NCBI GenBank assembly: GCA_052161605.1
Contig: CP197409.1
Direction: 5' to 3' (one strand)
Length of the DNA stretch: 64,000 bases
From: JBKCUI01 sp052161605
GTDB lineage: Bacteria; Planctomycetota; Planctomycetia; Pirellulales; Pirellulaceae
The position numbers and the translations under genes were made by a program. Under the pieces are notes generated by a model. It searched no databases and was not told the origin of the DNA. It worked only from the letters and a program-made list of their open reading frames with translations. Positions within the stretch are counted from its first letter, which is position 1; every line of letters begins with the position of its first letter. This document shows positions 37,452 through 47,667 of the stretch, piece after piece.

Positions 37452-39159
37452 CCCCAAAGGGATGAGCATTCTGTATTTCTCGTCCAACAGCAAGCAGAAT
37501 CGATTCGCTAAACATCTTGCCCGTGAGCACAACCGTATTGGGACGCTGGCGTCCCTCTGTATCGAATTTGGAATCAGGCGCACTAGGTTGTTCGGCATTG
37601 CTATCGTCGGCAGTTCTTCTAGTAGGCTCTACGCCGTAAGCCACAACCAAGCTTGGATGGCCGGTCAAATTCATTCGAGATAGGTTCCCATCCCCGACGA
37701 GTAAGTCAACGCTCGCCAAGTGAGTCTCGGTATCTTGGATCAAGGCAACTCGCTCTCTCATGCCGTGCAAATAATCGATCGCACGAACCCATTGCGCCCC
37801 GCGGTAGGAGGGCCCCCATTTGCCTAGTTCGCGATCTTCTGAGACAGTTCGAAACAATTGGTCATGAACCGAAGCCGCTTCAACCGACAGGGCATCCAAC
37901 ATGGCGATGGTAGGGGATTTTTCGAACTTGATTGTAACCAACTCCGCCCCTTGGTTTTCAAGCCATTCGGCAATGTAACGTTCCGCCCGCGATGGACGTT
38001 CGGTGACTCCCACTTTGAGTCCTTTGAGAGAAATATCAATAGGCCACTCAAATCCCCTTTCTACGACCGTTGGGTCTCGCTGGTCAACACCCAATAATTC
38101 GTTAAATACGACCGCACAGTCTTCAACTCGATTGGCGATCGGTCCGATTTTGTCCATCGACCAAGCTAGCGTCATACAGCCCGCTCGACTCACTCGCCCG
38201 AAAGTAGGACGCAAACCACTTGTCGCACACACACGAGTGGGAGAGACTATGCTTCCCAACGTTTCTGAACCCAACGCGAACGGACACAATCGGGCTGCCA
38301 CGGCAGACGCGCTCCCGGCGGAGGAGCCTGAACTCCCTTGATTTGTGTTCCATGGATTCTTGGTTGTCCCACCAAACCATTCGTCCCCCCATGCCATGGT
38401 CCCCACACTCAGCTTGGCCAGCAGAATGGCGCCTGCTTTCTCCAGCTTTTCATAGACTGTGGCTGGCACCGACCACTCCCTATCCTCGTAGCGTCCAACC
38501 CCCCATGTGGTTGGCATCCCCGGCACAGCAATAATGTCCTTGGCCCCCCACGGGATACCATGCAGCACCCCACGATCTTTTTCCTCACGTAATTCCTGGT
38601 CCATACGCTTTGCAGAATCGATCGCGTTCTCGTGAAAGTTCACTACGCACAGCAGCGACTGATTGGCTACTCTCAATCGATCTAAGTAGAACTGTGTGAT
38701 TTGCTCCGACGTGATAATTCCCTTTCGAATCCCGAGTGCCAGTTGTGGTATGGACCACTCGAGAATGTCGCTGATCTTGGTAAGTTCCGGCAAATCGACC
38801 ATCTTTTTCCAGTCGCTGGAGCCTGCGGAGCTTGGGTACTCCGAGTCCGATGACTCCACGAAGAATGCTGGCAAGAACGCGAGAGGCATCGGCACGTCCT
38901 CACGGGGCGGGTTCTTGCGAAGCGGCTTTAAGCCTCGCAATCGTCGGGTCAATTCCTTGGCGACTTCCTCGCATTGCTCTCTCGTGAGATTCGCATCAAC
39001 GATCCAGCTCGCTTGTTCGACCTGCTCGGCAGTCACAATACCATTGGCAGTCAGACCGTCGTCCTGGGCAATGATTGCTCTCTGGATGGCGGGGGAAAGA
39101 GACACGCTGCCGACCGTGCCGCCAGCAAAAATAGACATCAATGCCTGTCGTCGTTTCAT
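37441..39159 (-). CDS. Amidase-signature-family hydrolase, exported
   Basis: 572 aa from the ATG at 39159, preceded by AGGTGA; an earlier start (39177) adds six residues. The N-terminus MKRRQALMSIFAGG with a hydrophobic stretch resembles a Tat-type signal. The amidase-signature core is complete: the lysine in PWGAKDIIAVPG, the Gly/Ser loop in NQGSSGSSAGSASA with the cis-serine, and the nucleophile region GSETLGSIVSPTRV. It should hydrolyse an amide bond outside the cytoplasm. An export signal argues against the GatA role in tRNA-dependent amidation. The substrate is not visible. Confidence 0.82.
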   Translation of the reverse strand: MKRRQALMSIFAGGTVGSVSLSPAIQRAIIAQDDGLTANGIVTAEQVEQASWIVDANLTREQCEEVAKELTRRLRGLKPLRKNPPREDVPMPLAFLPAFFVESSDSEYPSSAGSSDWKKMVDLPELTKISDILEWSIPQLALGIRKGIITSEQITQFYLDRLRVANQSLLCVVNFHENAIDSAKRMDQELREEKDRGVLHGIPWGAKDIIAVPGMPTTWGVGRYEDREWSVPATVYEKLEKAGAILLAKLSVGTMAWGDEWFGGTTKNPWNTNQGSSGSSAGSASAVAARLCPFALGSETLGSIVSPTRVCATSGLRPTFGRVSRAGCMTLAWSMDKIGPIANRVEDCAVVFNELLGVDQRDPTVVERGFEWPIDISLKGLKVGVTERPSRAERYIAEWLENQGAELVTIKFEKSPTIAMLDALSVEAASVHDQLFRTVSEDRELGKWGPSYRGAQWVRAIDYLHGMRERVALIQDTETHLASVDLLVGDGNLSRMNLTGHPSLVVAYGVEPTRRTADDSNAEQPSAPDSKFDTEGRQRPNTVVLTGKMFSESILLAVGREIQNAHPFGVIG

Positions 39160-39447
39160 CAAGTCACCTGTTGTCAACGAGCACTACTAACTATAAAAGC
39201 ACCCAAGGGTGCGGTAACGAGCCAAAAATATCGCTCACCGCTCGCGATTATAGTCAGACAAGCAACAAGCTTGTTCGGCATAAATTCGGAAATAGTCAAT
39301 CAACATGTATGGCCGTCAAGTGGAATGATCCACCGCTTAGAACGAGGCCGGCGAGTCCAACCGCGACAATCTCCCCTGGGCAAAACTTCTAGCTGAGCGG
39401 CAATTGAAAAGAGACTGGCCGACTTCGTATTGCCTCACGGGATACCA

Positions 39448-39633
39448 TCAAGAACCGATAAAATTCCCGTCGCTGTCGTAGCGAACCAAGGCGAAATAAA
39501 GAAACACCACCAACAGCATCGGCAAACCGCAAAGCATTATCGGCGTCAAAAAAATAGACATTCCAACGGAGACGCCAGCGCAGATCACCCAGAGCCACCA
39601 AGTCTCTCGAAAGAAAACAGAAAATCTCTTCAT
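39448..39633 (-). CDS. Small two-helix membrane protein
   Basis: 61 aa: a basic start, then RETWWLWVICAGVSVG with a first helix (about 11-30), a second helix (about 32-50) and a short tail LVRYDSDGNFIGS. The W-W-L-W start and the Y-F-A-x-x-R-Y-D end resemble small conserved planctomycete membrane proteins I have in memory. The frame stands alone on this strand, with no longer gene opposite, which supports it. The function is unknown. The flanks (39160-39447 and 39634-39849) are empty. Confidence 0.6.
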   Translation of the reverse strand: MKRFSVFFRETWWLWVICAGVSVGMSIFLTPIMLCGLPMLLVVFLYFALVRYDSDGNFIGS

Positions 39634-39849
39634 GCTTTAGGCAGCCGATCTAAGCGGTAATGTAGGGAATGGGGAGCAATGTCGACCAGTTTTCATTTTA
39701 CGATCGCCCCTGACTTGGTCCCAATTATCTAATGGCCTCGACCGCCCGCAATGCTAAAATGACCTAGACCCAGTCCTAAAGTAGAAGAATAGAAGACGGA
39801 TTCTTTTTCAGAATCTGTTCGGTAACTTGTTGTGATTTGGAGGTTTCTC

Positions 39850-40662
39850 ATGACTAGCATGCGTCTCGGCAACCTAAACTTACGAGAGTGCGGAATCGTT
39901 CGCCCGAGAAGTTCCTGTTCCTCAGGCTTTCCGGCCATTCTTGGCTATTGCATTTTCGCACTGACTCTGCTCGGTTTGATTTTCCCCGTCCGAGGAGGAC
40001 CGGCCGAAATCGGAGTTCAAACGACTAATGACGACATGGGCTCCCAGAAAAAGGACCTTGAAACCATTACCCTAGGAGGGGGCTGTTTTTGGTGCGTCGA
40101 GGCTGTCTTTCAGAGGCTCGACGGAGTCATGTCAGTCGTGTCAGGCTACACGGGAGGGACCCTCCCCAACCCTACTTACGAAACCATCAAGTTTGGAGGC
40201 CATGCAGAGGTTGTACAAGTCTCCTTTGACCCGAGTGTAGTATCGCTAGAGCAAGTCTTCATCGTTTTTCTAAAGACGCATGATCCGACGAGTTGGCACA
40301 AGCAAGGCCCCGATATCGGACCTCAGTATCGCTCCGCTATTTTCTATCACACAGAAGAACAGAAAGAGGTTGCCGAGAAGATCATCAAAAAATTCACCGA
40401 GGAGCGAGTCTACAGGAAACCGATCGTTACCGAGATAACTCAGTTGGGAGTCTTCTATCGTGCCGAAGAATACCATCAGAACTACTACAATCGAAACCGA
40501 AACCAGCAATACTGCTACACGGTCGTGCGGGACAAGGTGAACAAATTCGAACGGCTGTTCAAAGAGTACTCCGTTACGAACAAGAAGAAGCAACCCGATA
40601 AGAAACAGGACGCAAAGAAGAATGAAGAGGCCAATAAAGAAATCGATTCACGCGGAAAGTAA
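39850..40662 (+). CDS. msrA: Peptide methionine (S)-S-oxide reductase, exported form
   Basis: 270 aa from the ATG at 39850, with GGAGG 8 bases before it; a GTG at 39832 is in frame but less likely. A hydrophobic signal (about residues 27-48) precedes the MsrA domain (about 70-230). The active-site cysteine is in GGCFWCVEAVF; further family motifs are GYTGG, GHAEVVQVSFDP, DIGPQYRSAIFY and YHQNYY. It reduces the S-epimer of methionine sulfoxide in proteins, here probably in the periplasm. A Lys-rich tail of about 30 residues is unusual and of unknown use. Neighbours are unrelated. Confidence 0.92.
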   Translation: MTSMRLGNLNLRECGIVRPRSSCSSGFPAILGYCIFALTLLGLIFPVRGGPAEIGVQTTNDDMGSQKKDLETITLGGGCFWCVEAVFQRLDGVMSVVSGYTGGTLPNPTYETIKFGGHAEVVQVSFDPSVVSLEQVFIVFLKTHDPTSWHKQGPDIGPQYRSAIFYHTEEQKEVAEKIIKKFTEERVYRKPIVTEITQLGVFYRAEEYHQNYYNRNRNQQYCYTVVRDKVNKFERLFKEYSVTNKKKQPDKKQDAKKNEEANKEIDSRGK

Positions 40663-40849
40663 GATTCCGATACATTTCTGTCCGAGGGCATAACTTCGCA
40701 ATCGGGAATCATTCACCCTACAGCCCGCGAGCACCACTAGTCGGCGTTACTTTCCCTGCCAGGCCTACAAAGGGAGTTTGTTGCACGCTCGCTTTGTGGT
40801 TATGCTAGAATGGTGTCTTTTTTATCGCTGCCTAGGAGAAGTTTCATTG

Positions 40850-43222
40850 ATGATAGGGTTCCCTAACCAGACGCCGCAGGTTTCGGTGAATCTACCGCGT
40901 CTGTGGCTCATATTTCTGTGCTTTGCATGGTGCCCTAGTCTGCTAGGCGGTGATTCCCAAGAAGTCTCCTTTCGTAACGATGTTTTGCCAATACTCTCCG
41001 AACGTTGCTTCGCTTGTCATGGCTTTGATGCCGAGTCTCGGCAGGGGGGGATTCGCCTGGACACCTTTGAGGGGGCAACAGCTGAGGGGGATTCGGGTGA
41101 GATTGCCATTATGCCTGGCAATCCTGAGGAGAGCGAAATTCTACGGCGAGTGCGTAGCTCTGATGAAGATGAGGTGATGCCTCCTCACCACCTCGGCAAA
41201 TCTCTCACCGCAAAACAAATTGATATTCTCGAACGATGGATCGCAGGGGGGGCAGCTTACGAAGCTCACTGGGCGTTCGAAGCCCCGACTGCGGTGGAAC
41301 CACCAGAGTTAGAAAACCTCTCCCACCCGATCGACCGTTTCATTCAAGCAAAGCTTTCCGAACAAGCCATTGCACCTTCCCCTAGGGCATCGGCCTCAGT
41401 ACTTATCCGACGGGTCTATCTCGATTTGCTGGGGTTGCTCCCAAGCCCCGAGGAAGTTCAAGCTTTTCAAAAGGATTATCAAGCGGACCCAGACCTAGCC
41501 TACAACAATCTGTGTCGCGCGTTGCTAGGCAGCCCACACTACGGAGAACGCTGGGGCCGATGGTGGCTGGATCAAGCTCGTTACGCAGACAGCAATGGCT
41601 ATTCCATTGACTCACCTCGCGAGATTTGGTCCTACCGAGATTGGGTGGTAAACGCATTCAACAAGGATATGCCGTTTGACCAATTTACCATTGAGCAATT
41701 AGCTGGCGATTTGCTTCCTGACGCGACACAATCGCAAAAGATAGCGACCGGCTTTCATCGCAATACGCAGATCAACGAAGAAGGTGGAATTGATCCAGAG
41801 CAGTTTCGAATTGATAGCGTGTTCGATCGAGTTGCGACCACCGGCTCGGTATGGCTAGGACTGACCGTTGGCTGCTGTCAATGCCATGATCATAAATTCG
41901 ATCCCATCAGCCAGAAGGAATACTTCGAGCTGTTCGCATTTTTCAACAACCAAAACGAACCTTCCATGCGAGTCTATCGCGAAGGAACCAACGTGCCCGA
42001 ACTGAAAAACCAACTCGCGAACGCAGAAACGGAGATCGATGCTTACGTGGATCAACGTCGAGCAGGTTTGGAATCCTGGGAACAAGGTCTGACGGGGGAG
42101 GAACGCAAGAAACAACCGGGCTCGATTCAAGCGATCCTTAAGAAAGAAATTAGCAAACGATCCAAAGGAGATCTGAGGGACCTCTACAATCATAGTAATG
42201 GAAAGCTAGACGAGGAGTTTCAGGCTAAATTCCAAGCCTACCAGAAGCTCAGCAGCGAGGTTCGCGGTGAGACATCGACCCTCGTTCTTGAAGAGCGCAA
42301 AGACCCTCGCAAGACCCATGTTTACATCAAAGGGGATTTTACGCGTCCCGACGAAGAGGTGGGCTGCGGTACACCCAGCATACTGCATCCTTTGCGTGCA
42401 GCGTCGGACAATCCGAACCGGCTTGATTTAGCCAGATGGATTGTGGATCACGAGAATCCTATCACCGCACGAGTCATCGTGAATCGCGTGTGGCAGCAGT
42501 ACTTCGGACGAGGATTGGTAGAAACAGAAAGCGACTTCGGCACGTTAGGGACTGTCCCTACTCATCCTGAGTTGCTCGATTGGCTGGCTTTAGATTTCCA
42601 ACGAGACTGGAGCTTGAAGCGATTGCACAAACTGATTCTGTCGTCGCACACATACCAGCAGAGTTCTGATTTTCGATCCGATTTGGTCGAAGTTGATCCG
42701 AATAATTATCTTCTGGCCAAGCAGCAACGCTTGCGATTAGACGCAGAGATTGTTCGCGATGTCGCCCTGTCAGCGAGCGGGTTGCTTGCTCCGAAACTGG
42801 GTGGGCCCCCAGTGTTTCCCCCCATCCCGGACGGCGTCATGAATCTTGGCCAAGTCAAGCGGGCTTGGAAGGTGAGCACCGGGGAGGATCGCTATCGACG
42901 TGCTCTCTATACCTTTGTTTATCGAGCGACACCCCCTCCCTCATTGAGCGTTTTCGATGCACCTGAAGGACTGAGTACTTGCACAAGAAGGGCGAGGAGC
43001 AATACACCGCTCCAAGCCTTAACTTTGCTAAACGACGCAGGCTTTTACGAGTTTGCAGAAAGTCTAGCCAAAATCATTGAACGCGATGGGCTGGAGATAG
43101 CGTTCCAACGCTGCTTATCCCGCGAGCCAGCCATTGATGAGTTAGAGGTGTTGAGAAAGCTTGAGCCACTTAGCGCCGCGAGAGTGCTACTGAACTTAGA
43201 CGAAACCATGACCCGAGAGTAG
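40850..43222 (+). CDS. Planctomycete PSCyt1-DUF1549-DUF1553 protein
   Basis: 790 aa from the ATG at 40850; the frame is open upstream to 40778, but the signal peptide (about residues 14-33 here) fits this start and GGAGA lies about 10 bases before it. PSCyt1 (about 38-135) binds one heme at ERCFACHG. DUF1549 (about 160-370) shows HPIDRFIQAKL, LIRRVYLDLLGLLPSPEEV and WWLDQARYADSNGYS. A shortened linker leads to DUF1553 (about 510-770) with RVIVNRVWQQYFGRGLVETE and SNTPLQALTLLNDAGFYEFA. The next gene is DUF1501, 23 bases on; such pairs are abundant in Planctomycetes and believed to act in breakdown of complex organic matter, biochemistry unknown. Confidence 0.86.
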   Translation: MIGFPNQTPQVSVNLPRLWLIFLCFAWCPSLLGGDSQEVSFRNDVLPILSERCFACHGFDAESRQGGIRLDTFEGATAEGDSGEIAIMPGNPEESEILRRVRSSDEDEVMPPHHLGKSLTAKQIDILERWIAGGAAYEAHWAFEAPTAVEPPELENLSHPIDRFIQAKLSEQAIAPSPRASASVLIRRVYLDLLGLLPSPEEVQAFQKDYQADPDLAYNNLCRALLGSPHYGERWGRWWLDQARYADSNGYSIDSPREIWSYRDWVVNAFNKDMPFDQFTIEQLAGDLLPDATQSQKIATGFHRNTQINEEGGIDPEQFRIDSVFDRVATTGSVWLGLTVGCCQCHDHKFDPISQKEYFELFAFFNNQNEPSMRVYREGTNVPELKNQLANAETEIDAYVDQRRAGLESWEQGLTGEERKKQPGSIQAILKKEISKRSKGDLRDLYNHSNGKLDEEFQAKFQAYQKLSSEVRGETSTLVLEERKDPRKTHVYIKGDFTRPDEEVGCGTPSILHPLRAASDNPNRLDLARWIVDHENPITARVIVNRVWQQYFGRGLVETESDFGTLGTVPTHPELLDWLALDFQRDWSLKRLHKLILSSHTYQQSSDFRSDLVEVDPNNYLLAKQQRLRLDAEIVRDVALSASGLLAPKLGGPPVFPPIPDGVMNLGQVKRAWKVSTGEDRYRRALYTFVYRATPPPSLSVFDAPEGLSTCTRRARSNTPLQALTLLNDAGFYEFAESLAKIIERDGLEIAFQRCLSREPAIDELEVLRKLEPLSAARVLLNLDETMTRE

Positions 43223-43245
43223 TTACGGAACGAGGATCGAAACAG

Positions 43246-44691
43246 ATGATGAATAACCAAGATGACCTCGTAAGCATGTCGCGCAGGTACTTGTTCCGTC
43301 AATGCGGAATAGGTGTAGGCGCTATGGCTCTCGGTACCTTACTCGGCAAAGATGGACTCGCCAGCGAGCTCACCAATAACGCCATGTCTCCCAAGCCACC
43401 CCATTTTCCTGCCAAGGCGAAGAGTATCATTTTTTTATTCATGGCGGGTGGACCGTCGCAACTGGAGATGCTCGACTACAAGCCCAAACTCTACGATCTC
43501 AACGACCAGCCGATCCCACAAAGCTACATTGAGGGAAAGCGTTTTGCGTTTATGGATAGCAGCCACCGCATCAATCTGCTGGCCCCTAAACGCCAGTTCT
43601 TTCAGTACGGTGACAATGGCACTTGGGTAAGCGATCTGCTTCCGTACACAGCCAAAATCGTGGATGACATCACGATTGTAAAAACCTGCAAGACAGATTT
43701 GTTCAATCATGCACCTGCCAAGCTCTTCATGAATTGCGGAACGGGTCTATTCGGTCGACCCAGCATGGGTGCCTGGGTCACCTACGGACTGGGCAGCGAG
43801 TGCCAAGATCTGCCCGGATTCGTTGTTCTGCAAAGCGGACCGCGAGGTCCCCGAGGTGGTTCGGTTCTATGGGGTAGTGGCATGCTCCCCACCAGTTATC
43901 AAGGAGTCCCGCTGCGGAATCAGGGGGATCCGATTTTGAATTTGTCGAATCCCACAGGTGTTGATCCGATGATGCAAAGACGCGTGGTCGATTCCGTCAA
44001 AGAACTCAATGCCAAGCGTCTTCTGCGGACGGGAGATCCCGAAATCATGACCCGAATCAATGCCTACGAGATGGCCTTTCAGATGCAAACCAGTGCGCCG
44101 GAGTTGATGGCGACGGAATCCGAGTCTCAGGAAACGCTCGACTTATACGGTATCAAAGATCCCAAAGAGACCACATTCGCGAGAAATTGCTTGCTGGCGA
44201 GGCGGCTTGTGGAGCGAGGAGTCCGATTCATACAGTTGTATCATACGAATTGGGATCATCACGGCGGTCCCACGGAGAACTTGGAAAAGCATCTTCCAGA
44301 AGTTTCACGAGACATCGATCAAGCGTCAGCTGCATTGGTTTTAGACTTAAAGCGACGTGGCATGCTGGAGGATACGATCGTCGTCTGGGGAGGGGAGTTT
44401 GGGCGAACCCCGATGGGTGAAGTGCGTGAGTCGACCGGTCGCAACCATCATATCGATGCCTTTACGATGTGGTTTGCTGGTGGTGGTTTCAAGAGCGGTT
44501 GTGTCTATGGTGAGACGGATGAACTAGGTTTTGCTCCGATTGAGAACCCGTGTCACGTCCGAGATATCCACGCCACGTTATTGCATCAATTGGGCCTGGA
44601 CCATCATCGTCTTTCCGTAAAGTTTCAAGGGCTCGATGTCAAGCTAACAGGAGTCGAAGAGGCCCATGTGCTGAAGGATATTCTCGCATAG
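43246..44691 (+). CDS. DUF1501 protein with Tat signal
   Basis: 481 aa. The N-terminus has a twin-arginine signal (SRRYLFRQCG, then a hydrophobic run). The domain has the DUF1501 pattern, related to the alkaline-phosphatase/sulfatase fold: SIIFLFMAGGPSQLEMLDYKP, FNHAPAKLFMNCG, RPSMGAWVTYGLG, FIQLYHTNWDHH and VVWGGEFGRTPMG. It is folded before export and partners the DUF1549/DUF1553 protein encoded just upstream in the same operon. Metal ligands of the fold (Asp/His) appear in place, so hydrolase activity is possible, but the substrate is unknown. Confidence 0.85.
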   Translation: MMNNQDDLVSMSRRYLFRQCGIGVGAMALGTLLGKDGLASELTNNAMSPKPPHFPAKAKSIIFLFMAGGPSQLEMLDYKPKLYDLNDQPIPQSYIEGKRFAFMDSSHRINLLAPKRQFFQYGDNGTWVSDLLPYTAKIVDDITIVKTCKTDLFNHAPAKLFMNCGTGLFGRPSMGAWVTYGLGSECQDLPGFVVLQSGPRGPRGGSVLWGSGMLPTSYQGVPLRNQGDPILNLSNPTGVDPMMQRRVVDSVKELNAKRLLRTGDPEIMTRINAYEMAFQMQTSAPELMATESESQETLDLYGIKDPKETTFARNCLLARRLVERGVRFIQLYHTNWDHHGGPTENLEKHLPEVSRDIDQASAALVLDLKRRGMLEDTIVVWGGEFGRTPMGEVRESTGRNHHIDAFTMWFAGGGFKSGCVYGETDELGFAPIENPCHVRDIHATLLHQLGLDHHRLSVKFQGLDVKLTGVEEAHVLKDILA

Positions 44692-44894
44692 GTGTAAACC
44701 TGGTGGGATATAGTGTTCAATGAACGTCGATTAGTGTTCCCATCAAAACGGCCAACGGCATCGAAACGAATGTCCGATAGTTTCTCCTGATTTTGCACTA
44801 ATTCCGTCAAAAGTCGAAAAAAACAAGCTGAATACTATACAGACTCAGTTCGGTCAAAACTTTCTCCATCCTGAGGCGAAAGGAATGCTGCCTG

Positions 44895-46313
44895 CTATTT
44901 CGTAAACAAATATCCGACTGCAAAGATCCCTCCAGCCAGCCCCATGCAAATGGGCAGCGTCAGGATCCATGCCATCGCAATCTTCTTGACCGTGGCCGAT
45001 TGGATCCCGCTCTTATTGGCAGCCATCGTTCCTGCTACCCCGCTAGAAAGTACGTGTGTCGTGCTGACCGGAAGCTTGTAGTAAGTCGCCAAGCAAATAG
45101 TAACGGCTGCGATCAACTCTGCCGTCATCCCTTGAGCATACGTAAGGTGCGATTTACCAATCTTCTCTGCGACAGTTACCACGATCCGTTTGTATCCGAT
45201 CATAGTCCCAACGCCCAAGCAAAGTGCCGTCATGAAAATCACCCAGAGTGGCACGTACTGCACTGCACTATCTAGCACCTTCACTTCAGCTTTACTCCCC
45301 ACCGAAACAAGCTTAGCCGCGTCGTCCGTATCTGGTATCTTCAATTTGCTCAGTCGCGTGATCGACTGTCGAACAACCCAGCGATCGTCTGCCGCTAACT
45401 GCGAGAAAGAAGCGAGCCCCTGAAGCTTTTCATCCAAGACTTCAAAATCTGTTGAAGTCCCTTTGTCAGACGCCTTCGTAATCAGCTTTGACATTTCCGC
45501 TTCTGGCAACCGATCTTTGATGGCATGGGCCGCATCGAGTACTTGAGCCGGCGAGACACTCTTCTCATTGGGATGTAACGCATAAAGAGAAGGCATAAAT
45601 CCAATCAGAACCAACATCAAGAGCCCCATACCTTTTTGCCCGTCGTTGGATCCGTGAAAGAAGCTAACTCCTCCGCAAGTCAGCCGAATCGCCCATTTGA
45701 TCCAGCCCGGTGGGACGTCTCCATCAATCGGCGGTTCGTAGAGGCGAGGTTCACGAACCAGCGCCTTCATCAAGAGCAACAAACCACCCGCCAACAGGAA
45801 TCCAATCAAGGGTGAGAGCAACAATGCGAGCCCGGTATCGGTTGCTTTGTCCCAGCGGACGCCGCTTAAATCACCTTCGCTCAACAATCCGTGTGCAATC
45901 CCCACCCCGATGATGGAACCAATGAGCGTGTGCGAACTGGAGACAGGTAGGCCGACATACCAAGTACCGAGATTCCAAATAACGGATGAAGAGAGCATCG
46001 CGATCACCATAACTAACGCCAGTTGTGGCGAGCTGTCCACCAGCTTCTCTACCGGCAGCAAATTCACAATTCCAAAGGCGAGACCAGTCCCCCCGAGCAA
46101 GACCCCTAGAAAGTTCAAAAAGCCAGAGTACACCACTGCGTGATTGGCTTTCATGCTGCGAGTATAAATGACCGTCGTAACAGCGTTTGCTGTGTCATGA
46201 AAGCCGTTTATAAACTCGAACCCAAAGGCTATCAGGAGGGCAACAAAAAGAAATACCAGCGACAGGATCGGCAGTTGCGAGGCTGTTTCCCAGAAGGACA
46301 TACGTATTCTCAT
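44895..46313 (-). CDS. PiT-family inorganic phosphate transporter
   Basis: 472 aa. The PiT signatures are present in both halves: FEFINGFHDTANAVTTVIYT near residue 35 and LPVSTTHVLSSGVAGTM near residue 415, with an inverted-repeat membrane layout of about ten helices. A soluble insert of about 105 residues (roughly 250-355) separates the halves and looks helical. These carriers bring phosphate in with H+ or Na+. The start could also be the ATG four codons later. No PhoU-like regulator (DUF47) is next to it, although these often pair. It is convergent with the DUF1501 gene. Confidence 0.88.
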   Translation of the reverse strand: MRIRMSFWETASQLPILSLVFLFVALLIAFGFEFINGFHDTANAVTTVIYTRSMKANHAVVYSGFLNFLGVLLGGTGLAFGIVNLLPVEKLVDSSPQLALVMVIAMLSSSVIWNLGTWYVGLPVSSSHTLIGSIIGVGIAHGLLSEGDLSGVRWDKATDTGLALLLSPLIGFLLAGGLLLLMKALVREPRLYEPPIDGDVPPGWIKWAIRLTCGGVSFFHGSNDGQKGMGLLMLVLIGFMPSLYALHPNEKSVSPAQVLDAAHAIKDRLPEAEMSKLITKASDKGTSTDFEVLDEKLQGLASFSQLAADDRWVVRQSITRLSKLKIPDTDDAAKLVSVGSKAEVKVLDSAVQYVPLWVIFMTALCLGVGTMIGYKRIVVTVAEKIGKSHLTYAQGMTAELIAAVTICLATYYKLPVSTTHVLSSGVAGTMAANKSGIQSATVKKIAMAWILTLPICMGLAGGIFAVGYLFTK

Positions 46314-46743
46314 CAGCGACGGTCGACAGTAATTTCACCTCGCTACGAAATGACATCAATCACTGCCTCTTTCCAAGGCAAGATGGTAAACGATATGCCA
46401 GTCGTGTCTATTGCTTACCCACCCCCCTCCCCCCCTAAAAAATCATTAAGAAATGGTTAAGATACTCCCTCCAAGCGTAGTGGGTTTGAACTGGAGAGGT
46501 CTCAACGGCTATTTTCTTGGACGGAAAACCCTCGGACTTTGCAGTAAAAACCCCACAGCCCACGGTAGAACACCTCAATAAACACCAGAAATCCCTCGCT
46601 TTTGCTTGCGATGAGCCAGTCGAGTCTCCGATCAAGATCGCTTGCCGATCGCTAGCTGGTGTACAATTCGCTCACACATCCTCTCAAAACGTGACCTTGG
46701 CGTCTTCGCAGCCTTCCCTACACAATATCTAACATCCAGCACC
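46314..46743. other. Divergent upstream region with C-rich tract
   Basis: About 430 bases between the divergent phosphate transporter and DapA-like genes. A run of C with a single T (46421-46436) is notable and could pause polymerase or be a sequencing trouble spot. I see no open frame or hairpin of note. The frame of the DapA-like gene is open to 46642, but the family start is at 46744. Confidence 0.35.
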
Positions 46744-47667
46744 ATGGGCCATTCGTACTCCGGCATCATCCCCCCCCTCGTCACCCCCCTCAAATCGCGA
46801 GATCAGATCGATCGCGACGGTCTCGAACGCCTACTAGACCACGTTATTGGTGGAGGCGTCCATGGCATCTTTGTCCTGGGAACCACGGGAGAGGCCCCCA
46901 GTCTCAGCTACCGACTACGTCGCGAGCTGGTGACATTAGTAATGAAACAAGTGGCTGGTCGAGTCCCCGTCTTGGTCGGAGTGACGGACACCTCCTATGT
47001 CGAATCGGTCGACCTCGCCCGACATGCCCAGGAGTCCGGAGCTGACGCGGTTGTCCTTTCCACACCCTATTACTTTCCAGCTGGACAAACCGAGCTGCTC
47101 AGCTTCATGGAACATTTGCTGGTCGATTTGCCACTGCCACTGGTTATCTATAACATGCCCAGCCTGACCAAAGTCTGGTTCGAGATCGACACCATCGTCA
47201 AGCTCGCTCATCACCCAAAGATCATTGGCATCAAAGATAGTAGCGGTGACATGAACTACTTTGAACAAGCTGTTGCGCTCAAGAAGATTCGCCCCGACTG
47301 GTTTGTTATGATGGGACCAGAAGCGATGCTAGTCCCCTCTTTGGAAAAGGGTGGAGATGGCGGAGTTAACGGCGGTGCCAATGTTATGCCGAAACTCTTT
47401 GTCGAGTGCTACCAAGCGTATGCAAGTGGCAATCTGAATCGAGCTGCGGAACTGAACGCCTTGATTCAGACATGGCAGTACGTTTACGAGATCGGCAAAT
47501 ACGCTTCGAGACACATCAAGGCGACCAAGTGCAGTCTCTCCATCCTCGGGATTTGCGACGACTTTATGGCGGAACCATTTAATCGATTTCTACCACCAGA
47601 ACGCTTGCGAGTAGATGGGATTCTTAAATCGGTCATGGAGGAACTGAAAGGGTTGGTTGCGACATGA
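46744..47667 (+). CDS. Dihydrodipicolinate-synthase-family aldolase
   Basis: 307 aa from the ATG at 46744, which matches the family start (GIIPPLVTPL). It is a class I aldolase barrel: GTTGEAPSL, GVTDTSYVESVDLAR, the tyrosine in VIYNMP, and the Schiff-base lysine in IIGIKDSSGD. The family includes DapA (lysine and peptidoglycan precursor), N-acetylneuraminate lyase and keto-acid aldolases. Without other lys genes nearby, a sugar-acid substrate is as likely as DapA. The stop overlaps the start of the next gene by four bases (ATGA), so it is translated with a secreted FG-GAP protein. Confidence 0.82.
   Translation: MGHSYSGIIPPLVTPLKSRDQIDRDGLERLLDHVIGGGVHGIFVLGTTGEAPSLSYRLRRELVTLVMKQVAGRVPVLVGVTDTSYVESVDLARHAQESGADAVVLSTPYYFPAGQTELLSFMEHLLVDLPLPLVIYNMPSLTKVWFEIDTIVKLAHHPKIIGIKDSSGDMNYFEQAVALKKIRPDWFVMMGPEAMLVPSLEKGGDGGVNGGANVMPKLFVECYQAYASGNLNRAAELNALIQTWQYVYEIGKYASRHIKATKCSLSILGICDDFMAEPFNRFLPPERLRVDGILKSVMEELKGLVAT

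Noticed and set aside
46421..46436. C-rich tract as possible regulatory element
   Set aside because: A bare homopolymer-like run with no pairing or known motif; noted only in the gap entry.
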